Shown here: one piece after another, positions 10,389-19,043 of the stretch
How positions within the stretch are numbered: position 1 is the first letter of the stretch
Layout: every line of letters starts with the position of its first letter
DNA from: Clostridiales bacterium
GTDB taxonomy: Bacteria; Bacillota; Clostridia; Lachnospirales; WQUN01
Direction of reading: 5' to 3'
NCBI GenBank assembly: GCA_031269465.1
Contig: JAISZB010000292.1
Span: forward strand, 1 to 64,000
Length of the DNA stretch: 64,000 nucleotides
Notes under the pieces: model-generated
What the model was told of the DNA's origin: nothing
The model's database searches: none
What the model saw: the letters and a program-made list of their open reading frames with translations, nothing else
Translations under genes and position numbers: made by a program

Positions 10389-10726
10389 TGGAGGACAGGA
10401 TCGGCCTTGTCTACTCCTTTGTGATGGAGCGGTGCCTGTGGCAGTTCTTCTCCCGCAACTGGGACAGGGAGGAGAACATCAGACGCATCATGGGGGATGT
10501 GGCCAAGATCCAAAGCGGCCAAGAGGTTGACCGGAGCACTAACATTGCGAACTCCCATTACGCTGACGCGAAAATCCTAGCATCTCAGCTTTCCCAAAGA
10601 TTCGATTGGTTTGACGGCCTGTCATGGGCAAAGGTAAATGAAATTTGCGATGGCGTAATAGAGAAGCTGATGGACATCGCAGTTGTGAACTCGCTCAACG
10701 CCGAGCGCAACGAATCAAAATACTAG
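10388..10726 (+). CDS. anfG: Fe-only nitrogenase delta subunit
   Basis: This 112-residue small subunit occurs only in alternative (V and Fe-only) nitrogenases and is required for a functional AnfD2G2K2 complex. It contains the family's FSRNWDREENI, YADAKILASQLSQRFDWFD and NAERNESKY-like segments. The ATG at 10388 shares one base with the anfD stop, with AAGGGGGG nearby as the ribosome site. Its presence is the key evidence that the cluster is not a Mo nitrogenase. Confidence 0.93.
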
Positions 10727-10739
10727 GGGGCATCCAGAC

Positions 10740-12125
10740 ATGGCGACACTTGTGAAAGACAAACCCCGCACCGGCTGCATAAATCCCATCTTCAACTGCC
10801 AGCCCTGCGGCGCGCAGTTCGCCGCCATAGGGATAAGAGACACCATCGCGCTGGTGCATGGAGGCCAGGGCTGCTGCACCTTCGTCAGGCTGATGTTCGC
10901 GCAGCATTTCAAGGAGAACTTCGACATCGCCTCATCGTCCCTGCATGAGGACGCGGCTGTGTTCGGGGGAACCAAGAGGGTCATTGACGGAGTGAAAAAT
11001 CTTGTCCTGCGCTATCCCGACCTCAAGCTCATACCAATCATAACCACCTGTTCCACCGAAACCATAGGCGACGACATAGAAGCCTGCATTGTCGAGCTAG
11101 ACGCTTGGCTTAAGGAAAACCATCCAAGCCGCGGCATAAGGGTCATCCCAATCCACACCCCCAGCTACAAGGGATCCCAGGCGATGGGGTACAACGCGGC
11201 CATGGAGCAGATTGTCAGGGCTCTGGCCAAGCGCGGGGAACCCAGCAAAAAGGTGAATGTGTTCACAGGATGGGTCAATCCCGGGGATGTGACTGAGCTG
11301 AAGCATCTCTTCTCAGAAATGGGAATCCCGGCCAATATACTTATGGACACCGAGACCTTCGCATCGGGCATCATGCCCGACAAATCCAGTTTCGCATACG
11401 GAGACACCACAGTCTCTGATTTGGCGAACACCGCCAACGCCTTCGCGTCCGTCGCGCCCTGCGCCTATGAGGGAGGGCTTGCCGCCAAGTACCTTGAAAG
11501 CGAATTCAGGGTTCCATCCATGGTGGGCGTGACTCCAATAGGAATAGAGAACACCGACAAGTTCCTGAGGCAGCTCTCCGACCTGACAGGGCGGCGCATC
11601 CCCCGCTCCCTGGTTGAAGAGAGGGCGCGCGCCATTGACTCCATCGTCGATCTGGGGCACATGTTCCTGGCTGGAAAGAGGGTCGCAATCTACGGAGATC
11701 CCGATCTTGTGATAGGGCTCGCTGATTATTGCATCGAGCTTGGAATGGAGCCGGTTCTTCTTCTGATGGGCGATGACCTCAAAGGATACAAAAAGGACAC
11801 AAGGATTGCTGAGCTCGGAAAGAAGGCGGTCGGCTTCGAGATGGAGGTCATATTAAACGCCGATTTGTGGGAGCTTGAAAGGCGCTTGAGAGACGGGATG
11901 AAGCTTGATCTCATCTTGGGGCATTCAAAAGGCCGCTTCATAGCTATAGACTATCAGGTTCCCATGGTGAGGGTCGGATTTCCCGTCTTTGACAGGGCTG
12001 GGATGTGGAAAAACCCCATATTCGGATACCACGGCGCTGAATGGCTTGCGGAGGCCATAGCTAACGAATTCTTCGCGCACATGGAATTTAAAAAAGACAG
12101 GGAATGGATCTTGAATGTTTGGTAG
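10740..12125 (+). CDS. anfK: Fe-only nitrogenase beta subunit
   Basis: The 461-residue beta subunit pairs with AnfD and supplies the other P-cluster ligands. Visible are Cys20/Cys23 in FNCQPCGAQFA, Cys45/Cys46 in GGQGCCTFVR and Cys104 in TTCSTETIGDD. Other family blocks are FVRLMFAQHFKE, VNVFTGWVNPGDVTELKHL and GYHGAEWLAEAI. AnfK and VnfK lack the long N-terminal arm of NifK, and this protein likewise begins only about 19 residues before its first P-cluster Cys. The start lies 14 bases after anfG, following TAGGGGG. A 105-base gap with a possible stem-loop separates it from the scaffold genes. Confidence 0.94.
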   Translation: MATLVKDKPRTGCINPIFNCQPCGAQFAAIGIRDTIALVHGGQGCCTFVRLMFAQHFKENFDIASSSLHEDAAVFGGTKRVIDGVKNLVLRYPDLKLIPIITTCSTETIGDDIEACIVELDAWLKENHPSRGIRVIPIHTPSYKGSQAMGYNAAMEQIVRALAKRGEPSKKVNVFTGWVNPGDVTELKHLFSEMGIPANILMDTETFASGIMPDKSSFAYGDTTVSDLANTANAFASVAPCAYEGGLAAKYLESEFRVPSMVGVTPIGIENTDKFLRQLSDLTGRRIPRSLVEERARAIDSIVDLGHMFLAGKRVAIYGDPDLVIGLADYCIELGMEPVLLLMGDDLKGYKKDTRIAELGKKAVGFEMEVILNADLWELERRLRDGMKLDLILGHSKGRFIAIDYQVPMVRVGFPVFDRAGMWKNPIFGYHGAEWLAEAIANEFFAHMEFKKDREWILNVW

Positions 12126-12132
12126 CTAAGCC

Positions 12133-12172
12133 GGAGCGAACCGGCCGCTTTGGACTTGGCCCGCTCCAAAAA
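12133..12172 (+). promoter_or_regulatory. intercistronic stem-loop after anfK
   Basis: GGAGCG (12133-12138) and GGCC (12143-12146) can pair with GGCC (12158-12161) and CGCTCC (12162-12167), followed by five A residues. There is no poly-T run, so it is more likely an mRNA-stability or processing structure that sets nifEN expression below that of the structural genes than a true terminator. This role is inferred. Confidence 0.35.
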
Positions 12173-12230
12173 CCAGCGGATCCGCGGCGGTGCTTGCCTT
12201 TGGCGGAGATAAGCCGAGAGGGGGACATGT

Positions 12231-13757
12231 ATGAGGTTTGCTGAGAGCATCGTATTTTCCGGAAGATTAAGCACCCTTTACCAGTTGGCAAAGGAGAAGA
12301 AGATAGATACGGCCCTTCAAGGAAGCCACACCCGTCCCTGCAAATTCTGGACGGCAATGAAGATCCTTTCCGGGATGGAGCGTACAATCGTCATCGCGCA
12401 CGGCCCCTCCGGGTGCGCTTACGGCGTGAAGCAGGCCTACAAGCTGATCAACTGCCGAAACAGCGGGACACCCTATGAAGCGGTGCTGACAACGAGCGTC
12501 AACGAGAAAACCATCATCTACGGAGGAGAAAAGGAGCTCCGGGAAGCGCTTCTCGAAGTTGACCGCAAGTACCGCCCGGATGTGATAGTGGTGGCAACCA
12601 GCTGCGCGACCGGAATCATAGGAGACAATGTGGATGCTGTCGTTGAGGGGGCCAGGGCGCAAATAGGAGCGAAGCTTCTTCCAATCCACTGCGAGGGTTT
12701 CGCTGGGGAGTACCGCTCCGGCTTCGACCTCGTTTTCGGCGAGCTCGCAAAGCTCATGGATCCCCCAACGGAAGAAAGCCGCAAAGCCCTTTCCAGGTCA
12801 GTGAACATCATCGGATCCAAGATGGGGCCTGAGCGCACTGAAGTCGATACAGACGTCAAGGAGCTCATCCGGCTGGTGAAGGGCATGGGGGCGCAGATAA
12901 ACGCGGTGATAGCGGGAGGCTGCTCGCTGGATGAACTCAGGAGGGCGCCGAGCGCCGCCGTGAACTGCGGGCTGTGCTACGACATCGGATACGCCTTGGG
13001 GAGGGAGATGGAGAGGATCCATGGAACCCCCATGAACTCCACAATCCTTCCATACGGAATAGAAGCGACCAAGAGGTGGCTTGCCACAGCGGCAAGGCAT
13101 TTGGGCTTGGAGAAGGAAGCGGATGATTTGTGCGGGCAGGAGTACGAAGCGATCCGTGCGGGGCATGAAGTTGCAAAGCAGAGGCTTATCGGGAAAATCG
13201 GCGTCATTGACGGAAAGGACGCGGTGAAGTCCCTATCAATCGCGCACATGCTTGAAAGGGATTTCGGCATGAGGGCTATCATCTGTAATTTCCATCCATG
13301 GAGCGCAGAAGCCCGCCAGACCAGCATCGACTATCTACTTGAAGCTGGGATTGATCCTGAAATCATCATAACAAAAGGAGCCTTGGCTTTCGGGCGCTAT
13401 GAATCCATGAGGCAAAGCGAGGAGGAGCTTTTGGATTATCTTGGTGGATTGACGAAGGACTCCGCTGTGTATTTCGGATCGTCCCTCAGCTTTCCCAGCA
13501 TTCCTCTGGTGGATTTGAACGCCATTTTGAACAGGCCCCGCTTCGGTTACAAAGGAGCTCTCAAGGTGGCGCAGTGCATATGCAAATCGTTTGACTGCGC
13601 TTCTAGAGGCCGGAGCAGGCTTACTAAGGAAATGGTTTTCCCGCAAGATCCGAACGCCTCCATTGGAGCCGGAAACCTGGGCATGAAAGCAAGCGCCAGC
13701 ATGCCTGACTGCACTTTCTACGGGAAAGGGGGCATGCGCAGGTGCTTAAACGACTGA
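12231..13757 (+). CDS. nifE: NifE-like cofactor scaffold subunit
   Basis: The 508-residue protein belongs to the nitrogenase component 1-like family. Typical blocks are RPCKFWTAMKILSG, IAHGPSGCAYGVKQ, TSCATGIIGDNVDAVV, HCEGFAGEYRSGFD and NIIGSK. It keeps Cys residues at the cluster-binding places (RPC, SGC, SCATG) and a Cys in AVNCGLCYDIG where NifE/NifD carry the cofactor ligand. Next to anfK and before a NifN-like gene, it most likely forms the scaffold on which the NifB product is matured. Its C-terminal tail (about 40 residues after GYKGALKVAQCI) is longer than usual. Azotobacter does not need nifEN for Anf activity, so the role of this dedicated pair is uncertain. GAGAGGGGG precedes the ATG. 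It overlaps the next gene by 16 bases. Confidence 0.8.
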   Translation: MRFAESIVFSGRLSTLYQLAKEKKIDTALQGSHTRPCKFWTAMKILSGMERTIVIAHGPSGCAYGVKQAYKLINCRNSGTPYEAVLTTSVNEKTIIYGGEKELREALLEVDRKYRPDVIVVATSCATGIIGDNVDAVVEGARAQIGAKLLPIHCEGFAGEYRSGFDLVFGELAKLMDPPTEESRKALSRSVNIIGSKMGPERTEVDTDVKELIRLVKGMGAQINAVIAGGCSLDELRRAPSAAVNCGLCYDIGYALGREMERIHGTPMNSTILPYGIEATKRWLATAARHLGLEKEADDLCGQEYEAIRAGHEVAKQRLIGKIGVIDGKDAVKSLSIAHMLERDFGMRAIICNFHPWSAEARQTSIDYLLEAGIDPEIIITKGALAFGRYESMRQSEEELLDYLGGLTKDSAVYFGSSLSFPSIPLVDLNAILNRPRFGYKGALKVAQCICKSFDCASRGRSRLTKEMVFPQDPNASIGAGNLGMKASASMPDCTFYGKGGMRRCLND

Positions 13758-15079
13758 CCTTCGCAGACACGGCTCATAGCAAGGATCCATTGCTCAGCTG
13801 CGCGCTGGAGGGTGTGGCAAGCGTCATAGCAGGCATCAAGGATGCCTGCGTTGTCATACACTCCCCCCAGGGTTGCGCATCCGCCGTGAACGCGGCCTAC
13901 GACCGCCATGAGATAGATTTGACCAAAAGGAAGATTGGGTGCACCCGCCTGTTTGAGTCGGACATCATAATGGGCGCGACCAGCAAGCTTGAGAGGATGA
14001 TCAAGCAGGCAGACGAGAATTTCAAGTCGAGGATAATGTTCGTTGTGGGAACATGCAGCGCCGACATAATCGGAGAGGACATGGAGGCTGTGTGCAGGGG
14101 CATGCGGGGTGAGGTCGGCGCCAAGCTCATTCCGATCATCGCCGGGGGATTTCGGGGTAACAGCAACACAGGAGTCGATCTGGGGCTTGAGGCGCTGCTT
14201 CAGCTGATAGCTCCAAGCGCGTTGCGCATCAAGCGCACAGTGAACCTCATTGCGCCCCAAGCCACCGTGAACCCTGGCTGGCAAGCGGATCTGCAATGGG
14301 TGAAGGAGATTCTATTCGAGCTCGGAATCAGCGTAATGACCACATTCGCCTGCAACACCTCATTGGAGGAGATTGAAAAGGCGGGAACAGCCCAGGCGAA
14401 CCTCCTTCTGAGCCATGACGCAGGCTACGGCTTCGCCTCCCGCATGCATGAGATCCACGGCATACCTTTGATTCTGGATGATATTCCCCTCCCTATCGGC
14501 CTTGAGAACTCGAATAATTGGATAAGGGCATTGGGCGAGCATTTCTCGTGCAGCGGCAAAGCTGAGAAAATCATTTCCAGAGGAGAGGAAAGGGTTGTTG
14601 GGATCTTGCGCAAGCGCGGCATGATGATGATTCCCCGATACCACAACTGCCGGATCGCTGTTGCCTCTGACATGACATTCGGCGTCGGCCTGCTTAGAAT
14701 GCTGTATCTGGAGCTTGAAATGCTGCCAGAGCTGCTGATTGTGAAGTCCTCGGCTCCCGAGGGGGCGAGGCTTATGGAGGCGGAGCTTGAAGAGCTTCGA
14801 ATTTCCCCTGAGGTTGTTCTGGACGCGGACGGGTACCAGATGAAAGAGGCGTTGAAGGCAATCGAGGTGGATGCGGTCGCGGGGTCCGCCTGGGAGAGCT
14901 ACATCGCGGAGGAACTGGGCGTCAAGGTGGCCTTTGATGTGTTTGCTCCCACCAATCGGGTTCTTTACATCCAAGAGCCTTATTGGGGGTATGAGGGAAT
15001 GTTGCGCTTGTTGCAGGCATTCGCTGGGGATTGGGAGCGCGCCTTCAGATCCAAGAGCATAGAGCTTGATTATCTCTGA
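13742..15079 (+). CDS. nifN: NifN-like cofactor scaffold subunit
   Basis: The 445-residue partner of the NifE-like protein starts at GTG 13742, nine bases after AAAGGGGG, and overlaps the previous gene. Blocks include DPLLSCALEGVASVIAGIKD, HSPQGCASAVNAAY, VGTCSADIIGEDMEAV and GGFRGNSNTGVDLG. Cysteines at LSC, QGC and GTC match the intersubunit cluster positions. NifN lacks a cofactor-ligand Cys, and here the equivalent region reads GTAQANLLLSHDAGYGFASR without one, which supports NifN over a D- or E-type protein. The length matches NifN. It is the last gene before a 570-base gap with two MITE-A copies. Confidence 0.8.
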   Translation: MLKRLTFADTAHSKDPLLSCALEGVASVIAGIKDACVVIHSPQGCASAVNAAYDRHEIDLTKRKIGCTRLFESDIIMGATSKLERMIKQADENFKSRIMFVVGTCSADIIGEDMEAVCRGMRGEVGAKLIPIIAGGFRGNSNTGVDLGLEALLQLIAPSALRIKRTVNLIAPQATVNPGWQADLQWVKEILFELGISVMTTFACNTSLEEIEKAGTAQANLLLSHDAGYGFASRMHEIHGIPLILDDIPLPIGLENSNNWIRALGEHFSCSGKAEKIISRGEERVVGILRKRGMMMIPRYHNCRIAVASDMTFGVGLLRMLYLELEMLPELLIVKSSAPEGARLMEAELEELRISPEVVLDADGYQMKEALKAIEVDAVAGSAWESYIAEELGVKVAFDVFAPTNRVLYIQEPYWGYEGMLRLLQAFAGDWERAFRSKSIELDYL

Positions 15080-15091
15080 TGTTCATATGCT

Positions 15092-15217
15092 ACACTGCTT
15101 TTCATATAAAACTGCCTTTTTTTGGAGCTTAATTATACAGCGAGTGCGAAATTCATTTCGCACCTTTCAATGGATAATCAAGCTCCAAAAAAGGAACATT
15201 TGATGAAAAGCGGCATA
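15092..15217 (+). mobile_element. MITE-A full copy
   Basis: This element of about 125 bp has imperfect terminal inverted repeats (ACTGCTTTTCAT / ATGAAAAGCGGCAT), inner inverted repeats (TTGGAGCTTAATTAT / ATAATCAAGCTCCAA) and a central hairpin GTGCGAAATTCATTTCGCAC. The whole element is one long imperfect palindrome. It is almost identical to the copy at 15484-15610. Confidence 0.85.
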
Positions 15218-15483
15218 TTAAGAATCTATGCATCTGCACCAATGGATTCTTCGGCTTAACTCTGCAGTTCAGAGTTTTGAAAGTATAGTAAAGAGTGTTG
15301 ATTTCCAGCCTGAATGCCTGCCATGTGAACAATGGAGTGAAGAACGCCTCAATGCCAAGAAGCGCTCAGTTGAACAGCCAAGACGGCTCTGGAAAATAAA
15401 GCTATTAAGACATTGCCTTGCGCTTATCCTCTCCTAAAATGAAATGGCTTAAATTAAGGGTTTTCCTGAATTTAAGCAGCTTG
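15218..15483. other. segment between two MITE-A copies
   Basis: A plus-strand frame of 69 codons (15228-15437) lies here without a ribosome site or recognisable domain. No other gene is seen. The segment is flanked by two nearly identical elements in direct orientation, 266 bp apart. Confidence 0.35.
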
Positions 15484-15610
15484 GCATACTGCTTTTCATA
15501 TAAAACTGCCTTTTTTGGAGCTTGATTATACAGCGAGTGCGAAATTCATTTCGCACCTTTCAATGGATAATCAAGCTCCAAAAAAGAAACATTTGATGAA
15601 AAGCGGTATA
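15484..15610 (+). mobile_element. MITE-A full copy upstream of the metal transporter
   Basis: This copy has the same structure as 15092-15217 (GCATACTGCTTTTCAT at the left, ATGAAAAGCGGTATA at the right). The terminal ATG at 15596 opens a 19-codon frame whose TGA (15653-15655) overlaps the permease ATG at 15652 as ATGA, so the element may provide a coupled leader peptide. The usual GG of the ribosome site is mutated here (AAAAGAAAC), which would weaken initiation. Confidence 0.85.
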
Positions 15611-15651
15611 TCCCGCTTGTTTTCGGATAAGCCAGAAAGGAGATGCAGGCC

Positions 15652-16683
15652 ATGATTGGCAACAATAAAGAAGCGCGGCGCTATTCAGTGGTTTTCATAT
15701 GCGTTGTTCTGCTGATCCTCTCTTTCACGATATCCCTGGGACTGGGCAGAGCATTCACCTTAGGAGACATTTGGACGCATGTCTCAGGCGTTCTCAGGGG
15801 GGATCAAGGGACAAACAGCGCGTACATAAGCATAGTGCTGCTCAAGATACGGATCCCTCGCATACTGGCGGCCATTTGCGTGGGGATGTCATTGGCGACG
15901 GCGGGAGCGTCCTACCAGGGATTATTCCAAAATCCGATGGTGTCGCCTGATATCCTGGGCGCCTCCGCCGGAGCGGGTTTGGGGGCCGCCATCGCCATTC
16001 TGATGGGTGCGGGCGCAATCGGCGTGCAGCTTCTGTCATTCGCATGCGGCATCATGGCCGTGGGGCTTACCTATGCTGTGAGCCTGAGCGTTGGAGGCAA
16101 GCAGAAGACGGTTCTTATGCTGGTGCTCTCAGGCATGGTGACAGGCTCTCTGATGACCGCTTGCGTATCCATCACCAAATATCTGGCGGACACTGATGAC
16201 AAGCTCCCGGCCATAACTTTTTGGTTGATGGGTTCCTTGGCGTCCGTGACCCAAAATGACTCAATGCTTCTTTTCTTGTTGTTCCTTGCTGGGGGAATCC
16301 CACTGTTCTGCCTGAGGTGGAAGCTCAACGTCCTTTCTTGCGGAGAGGAGGAAGCGCAGTCCATGGGAATCAACACAAGGAGGATGCAGGTGGCTGTCAT
16401 AGCCTGCTCCACCATGCTCAGCGCAGCCTCTGTCTCAATCGCCGGAATGATAGGCTGGGTGGGGCTGGCGGTTCCCCATATCGCCAGGATGCTGGTGGGT
16501 TCGAATTACAAGTCCCTGCTTCCTGTATCAGCGCTGATTGGAGGCATCTTCCTGCTAATTGCGGATGATATGGCCCGTTGCCTAACGACGGCTGAGATCC
16601 CTCTGGGAATACTGACATCCTTATGCGGCGCCCCATTCTTTTTGTATCTTCTTTTGCGCACAAACAAGCTTTGGTCGGCATAG
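15652..16683 (+). CDS. FecCD-type ABC transporter permease
   Basis: This 343-residue membrane protein of the FecCD/BtuC class has nine or ten hydrophobic segments. Family blocks are ILAAICVGMSLATAGASYQG, NPMVSPDILGASAGAGLGA and the cytoplasmic ATPase-contact helix near GWVGLAVPHIARMLVGSNYK. It forms the channel of an importer with the ATPase and binding lipoprotein encoded next. Substrates of this class are ferric siderophores, haem, cobalamin or, in MolBCA, molybdate and tungstate. The ATG at 15652 is preferred over the one at 15643 because AAAGGAG ends ten bases before it and zero to one base before the other. Its place inside an Fe-only nitrogenase island suggests iron supply, but molybdate scavenging cannot be excluded. 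Confidence 0.9.
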   Translation: MIGNNKEARRYSVVFICVVLLILSFTISLGLGRAFTLGDIWTHVSGVLRGDQGTNSAYISIVLLKIRIPRILAAICVGMSLATAGASYQGLFQNPMVSPDILGASAGAGLGAAIAILMGAGAIGVQLLSFACGIMAVGLTYAVSLSVGGKQKTVLMLVLSGMVTGSLMTACVSITKYLADTDDKLPAITFWLMGSLASVTQNDSMLLFLLFLAGGIPLFCLRWKLNVLSCGEEEAQSMGINTRRMQVAVIACSTMLSAASVSIAGMIGWVGLAVPHIARMLVGSNYKSLLPVSALIGGIFLLIADDMARCLTTAEIPLGILTSLCGAPFFLYLLLRTNKLWSA

Positions 16684-16734
16684 GCGGATTGGATGGCTAA
16701 TCGCGGCATTTCTTTGCTTGAGGGGGGTGATGGC

Positions 16735-17568
16735 ATGGTCAAACCGGCTCTTTTGGAGCTTCGCCGCGTTTGTTGCGGATATGGAGCGAATGAAGTTGTG
16801 CGAGATGTTTCATTCTCGTTGCATGAAGGGGAAATCCTTTGCCTTCTAGGGCCGAACGGAGTGGGTAAGACGACTTTGTTCAAAGCTGTCCTGGGTTTCA
16901 TAAAGACGACGAAGGGTTCCATATTGGTTGAGGGCAAGGAGATGTCAGGGTTGGGGAGAAGGCAGCTCGCAAAGTCCATCTCCTTTGTGCCGCAGGCGCA
17001 CCGCATGGCATTCCCCTTCTCCGTCATTGACATTGTGCTGATGGGACGGGTTTCCCATACGGGGACATTCGGGTCTCCAGGCAGGAAAGACTCCGAGATC
17101 GCCATGGGCATGCTCAGGCGATTGGGGATTGAAGGCTTGCATGACAAGTCCTACTCTCAGATAAGCGGCGGCCAGCAGCAGATGGTGCTCATAGCGCGCG
17201 CTCTTGCCCAACAGGCGAAGATTGTCATAATGGATGAGCCAGCGGCAAGCTTGGACTACGGGAACCAGGTGATGGTGCTGGAACAGGTGAAAAAGCTCTC
17301 ATCTGACGGGATAAGCGTGTTGATGACCACCCATTCCCCTGATCACGCCTTCCTCTGCGCGACAAAGGTTGCATTTATGAAGCAGGCCAACTGCTTTGAG
17401 CTGGGAGAAGTGGAAGAGATGGTGACAGAAAGCCAGCTTAGCGACGCTTACGGCATACAAGTCAAGATCGCGCACGCTTTGGGCGGCGACGGTGAATTGG
17501 TGAGCGGCTGCATCCCCCTCATCGGGAAGAAAAAGATCGCAGTCTCTCCCTGTCCCTTGCTGGATTGA
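16735..17568 (+). CDS. FecE-type ABC transporter ATPase
   Basis: The 277-residue ATPase energises the FecCD-type permease. Walker A is GPNGVGKTT, the Q-loop lies in SFVPQAHRM, the signature is ISGGQQQM, Walker B is IVIMDEPAASLD and the H-switch is TTHSPDH. All catalytic elements are intact. The ATG at 16735 is chosen seven bases after AGGGGGG (16721-16727); an in-frame start at 16693 lacks a ribosome site. The last 40 residues after QVKIAHALGGDG are a divergent tail common in this class. Confidence 0.9.
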   Translation: MVKPALLELRRVCCGYGANEVVRDVSFSLHEGEILCLLGPNGVGKTTLFKAVLGFIKTTKGSILVEGKEMSGLGRRQLAKSISFVPQAHRMAFPFSVIDIVLMGRVSHTGTFGSPGRKDSEIAMGMLRRLGIEGLHDKSYSQISGGQQQMVLIARALAQQAKIVIMDEPAASLDYGNQVMVLEQVKKLSSDGISVLMTTHSPDHAFLCATKVAFMKQANCFELGEVEEMVTESQLSDAYGIQVKIAHALGGDGELVSGCIPLIGKKKIAVSPCPLLD

Positions 17569-17879
17569 AGGAAGATCATGCTTGCCCAGCATGACTGGAT
17601 AAAAGCAAATCTTGCAAAACATCAACCCTGATAGGCAGAGGATCGCAAACTAGATTCGCTTGTTGAGGTTATTTATAATCGCTTCAATTTCATTGGGCAT
17701 TTGTTTTTGCTTGACACCATATTGAGTTATCGCTATCTAAATGAAGCGCCAAAACGCTTTGCATAGGATTTCAGGAAAAGTTTGCTTTGGGCATTCGCAA
17801 GAATGCAATGACAAAACGCCTTCTCAACGCGCAAACCATTAAACGGGAATTTAGAATATGAAAGAAAGAGGTAAAGCGG
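17569..17879. other. intergenic leader of the nifB sub-operon
   Basis: The stretch of 311 bases contains the promoter at 17711-17739 and a small hairpin GCATTCGCAAGAATGC at about 17790-17805. No riboswitch class could be recognised in the 130-base leader. Confidence 0.4.
17711..17739 (+). promoter_or_regulatory. promoter for binding protein-nifB-nifV-anfO
   Basis: TTGACA (17711-17716) and TATCTA (17734-17739) are spaced by 17 bases. It lies about 140 bases upstream of the binding-protein gene, giving the maturation genes a start site separate from anfH. Confidence 0.6.
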
Positions 17880-19043
17880 ATGAAAAGCAAAAAACTCTTC
17901 TCGCTGCTCCTTGTTCTATTGATGATCGGGAGCGTTTTACCGGGGTGCGCCTCAAGCTCCAACACAAGCGCAACTGCCGCTGCAACTAGCGCGGCGGCTC
18001 CTGAAGCTCCTGCCCAGGAGATTGAGCAGGCCGCGCCGTCTTTGGCGCCAACGGAAGAAACCGACCAAGAGGATCCCGAAACCAGAACAGTGGTCGATTC
18101 CAAAGGCAATGAAGCCACATTGCCGTATAAAGTCGAAAGGGTCGCAACAAGCGGCGCCCTCAACCAGATGGTGCTTATCCTCGGCCAGCCGCAGAAGATA
18201 GCGGCGACAGCGGAAGGCGTGCAGAAGTCATTTTTCGCCACCGTGTATCCCGGCATTCTGGATGTGCCTGCAGCCTACACCGGAGCGGGTCCGGGAACCC
18301 TCAACATGGAGACGCTTGTCGCAGCCAAGCCGCAGGCCATGTTTGGAGCGCCGGAGGACATGAAGGCCACCTTGGAGGCCGCTGGGATAGCCTCTTTGGA
18401 AGTAGGCCTGGTCACGCCTGAAGACATCAAGAGAACCTTGGGCATTGTGGCGCAGGTGCTTGGGGAGGGAGCGGAGGAGAACGCCGCCGCTTTCAATGAA
18501 TATTATGACAGGAATCTGGCCTTTGTTTCCGAAGGAACAAAGGATGCCGAGAAAGTCAGGGTGTTTGTGGCAGGAAGCGACGGATCCGCCGGAGGGATAT
18601 CATCCATTGGCCGCAATGACATACACACCAGCTATATAGAGGCGGCTGGAGGACTAAACATTGTAGCGGAGGACGCCGAACTCTCAGCTGAGGCCGCCCC
18701 CAGCGTTGATTTTGAGTATCTGATGAAAGCCCAGCCTGATGTTGTCATTGTCTCCGCTAAAAACGCCTATGACTCAATACTGGCTCCGGGCGAGGAGAAT
18801 CTCTGGCGGAAGCTGGACGCTGTTGCAACGGGAAAGGTGTATCTGGTTCCTAAAGGGGTTTACCTTTGGAACGTGCGCAGCTGCGAAGGGGCTTTGCAGC
18901 CGCTGTTCCTGGCTTCTGTCCTCCACCCGGATCTGTTCCCGGATCTGGATGTGAAGCAGGAGGCCAAGGACTTCTATGAAAGGTTCTACCACTACGAATT
19001 GACGGATGCTGAGGTTGAGGACATCTTCAGCCAGAACACCTGA
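17880..19043 (+). CDS. FecB/TroA-type metal-chelate binding lipoprotein
   Basis: The 387-residue extracellular substrate-binding protein has a lipoprotein signal peptide (residues 1-23, lipobox LPGC) and an Ala/Thr/Glu-rich spacer to about residue 65. A class III binding fold with a long central helix follows (TVVDSKGNEATLP, AATAEGVQKSFFATVYPG, GTLNMETLVAAKPQAMFG, QPDVVIVSAKNAYDSI, KVYLVPKGVYLWNVRS). It delivers substrate to the permease encoded at 15652. The ATG follows AAAGAGGT. The stop overlaps the nifB start (TGATG), so import and cofactor synthesis are translationally linked. The substrate (iron chelate or molybdate-like oxyanion) cannot be read from the sequence. Confidence 0.88.
   Translation: MKSKKLFSLLLVLLMIGSVLPGCASSSNTSATAAATSAAAPEAPAQEIEQAAPSLAPTEETDQEDPETRTVVDSKGNEATLPYKVERVATSGALNQMVLILGQPQKIAATAEGVQKSFFATVYPGILDVPAAYTGAGPGTLNMETLVAAKPQAMFGAPEDMKATLEAAGIASLEVGLVTPEDIKRTLGIVAQVLGEGAEENAAAFNEYYDRNLAFVSEGTKDAEKVRVFVAGSDGSAGGISSIGRNDIHTSYIEAAGGLNIVAEDAELSAEAAPSVDFEYLMKAQPDVVIVSAKNAYDSILAPGEENLWRKLDAVATGKVYLVPKGVYLWNVRSCEGALQPLFLASVLHPDLFPDLDVKQEAKDFYERFYHYELTDAEVEDIFSQNT

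Noticed and set aside
17740-17879. Metal or cobalamin riboswitch upstream of the binding-protein gene
   Set aside because: The 130-base leader shows only a small hairpin and none of the conserved boxes I would expect.
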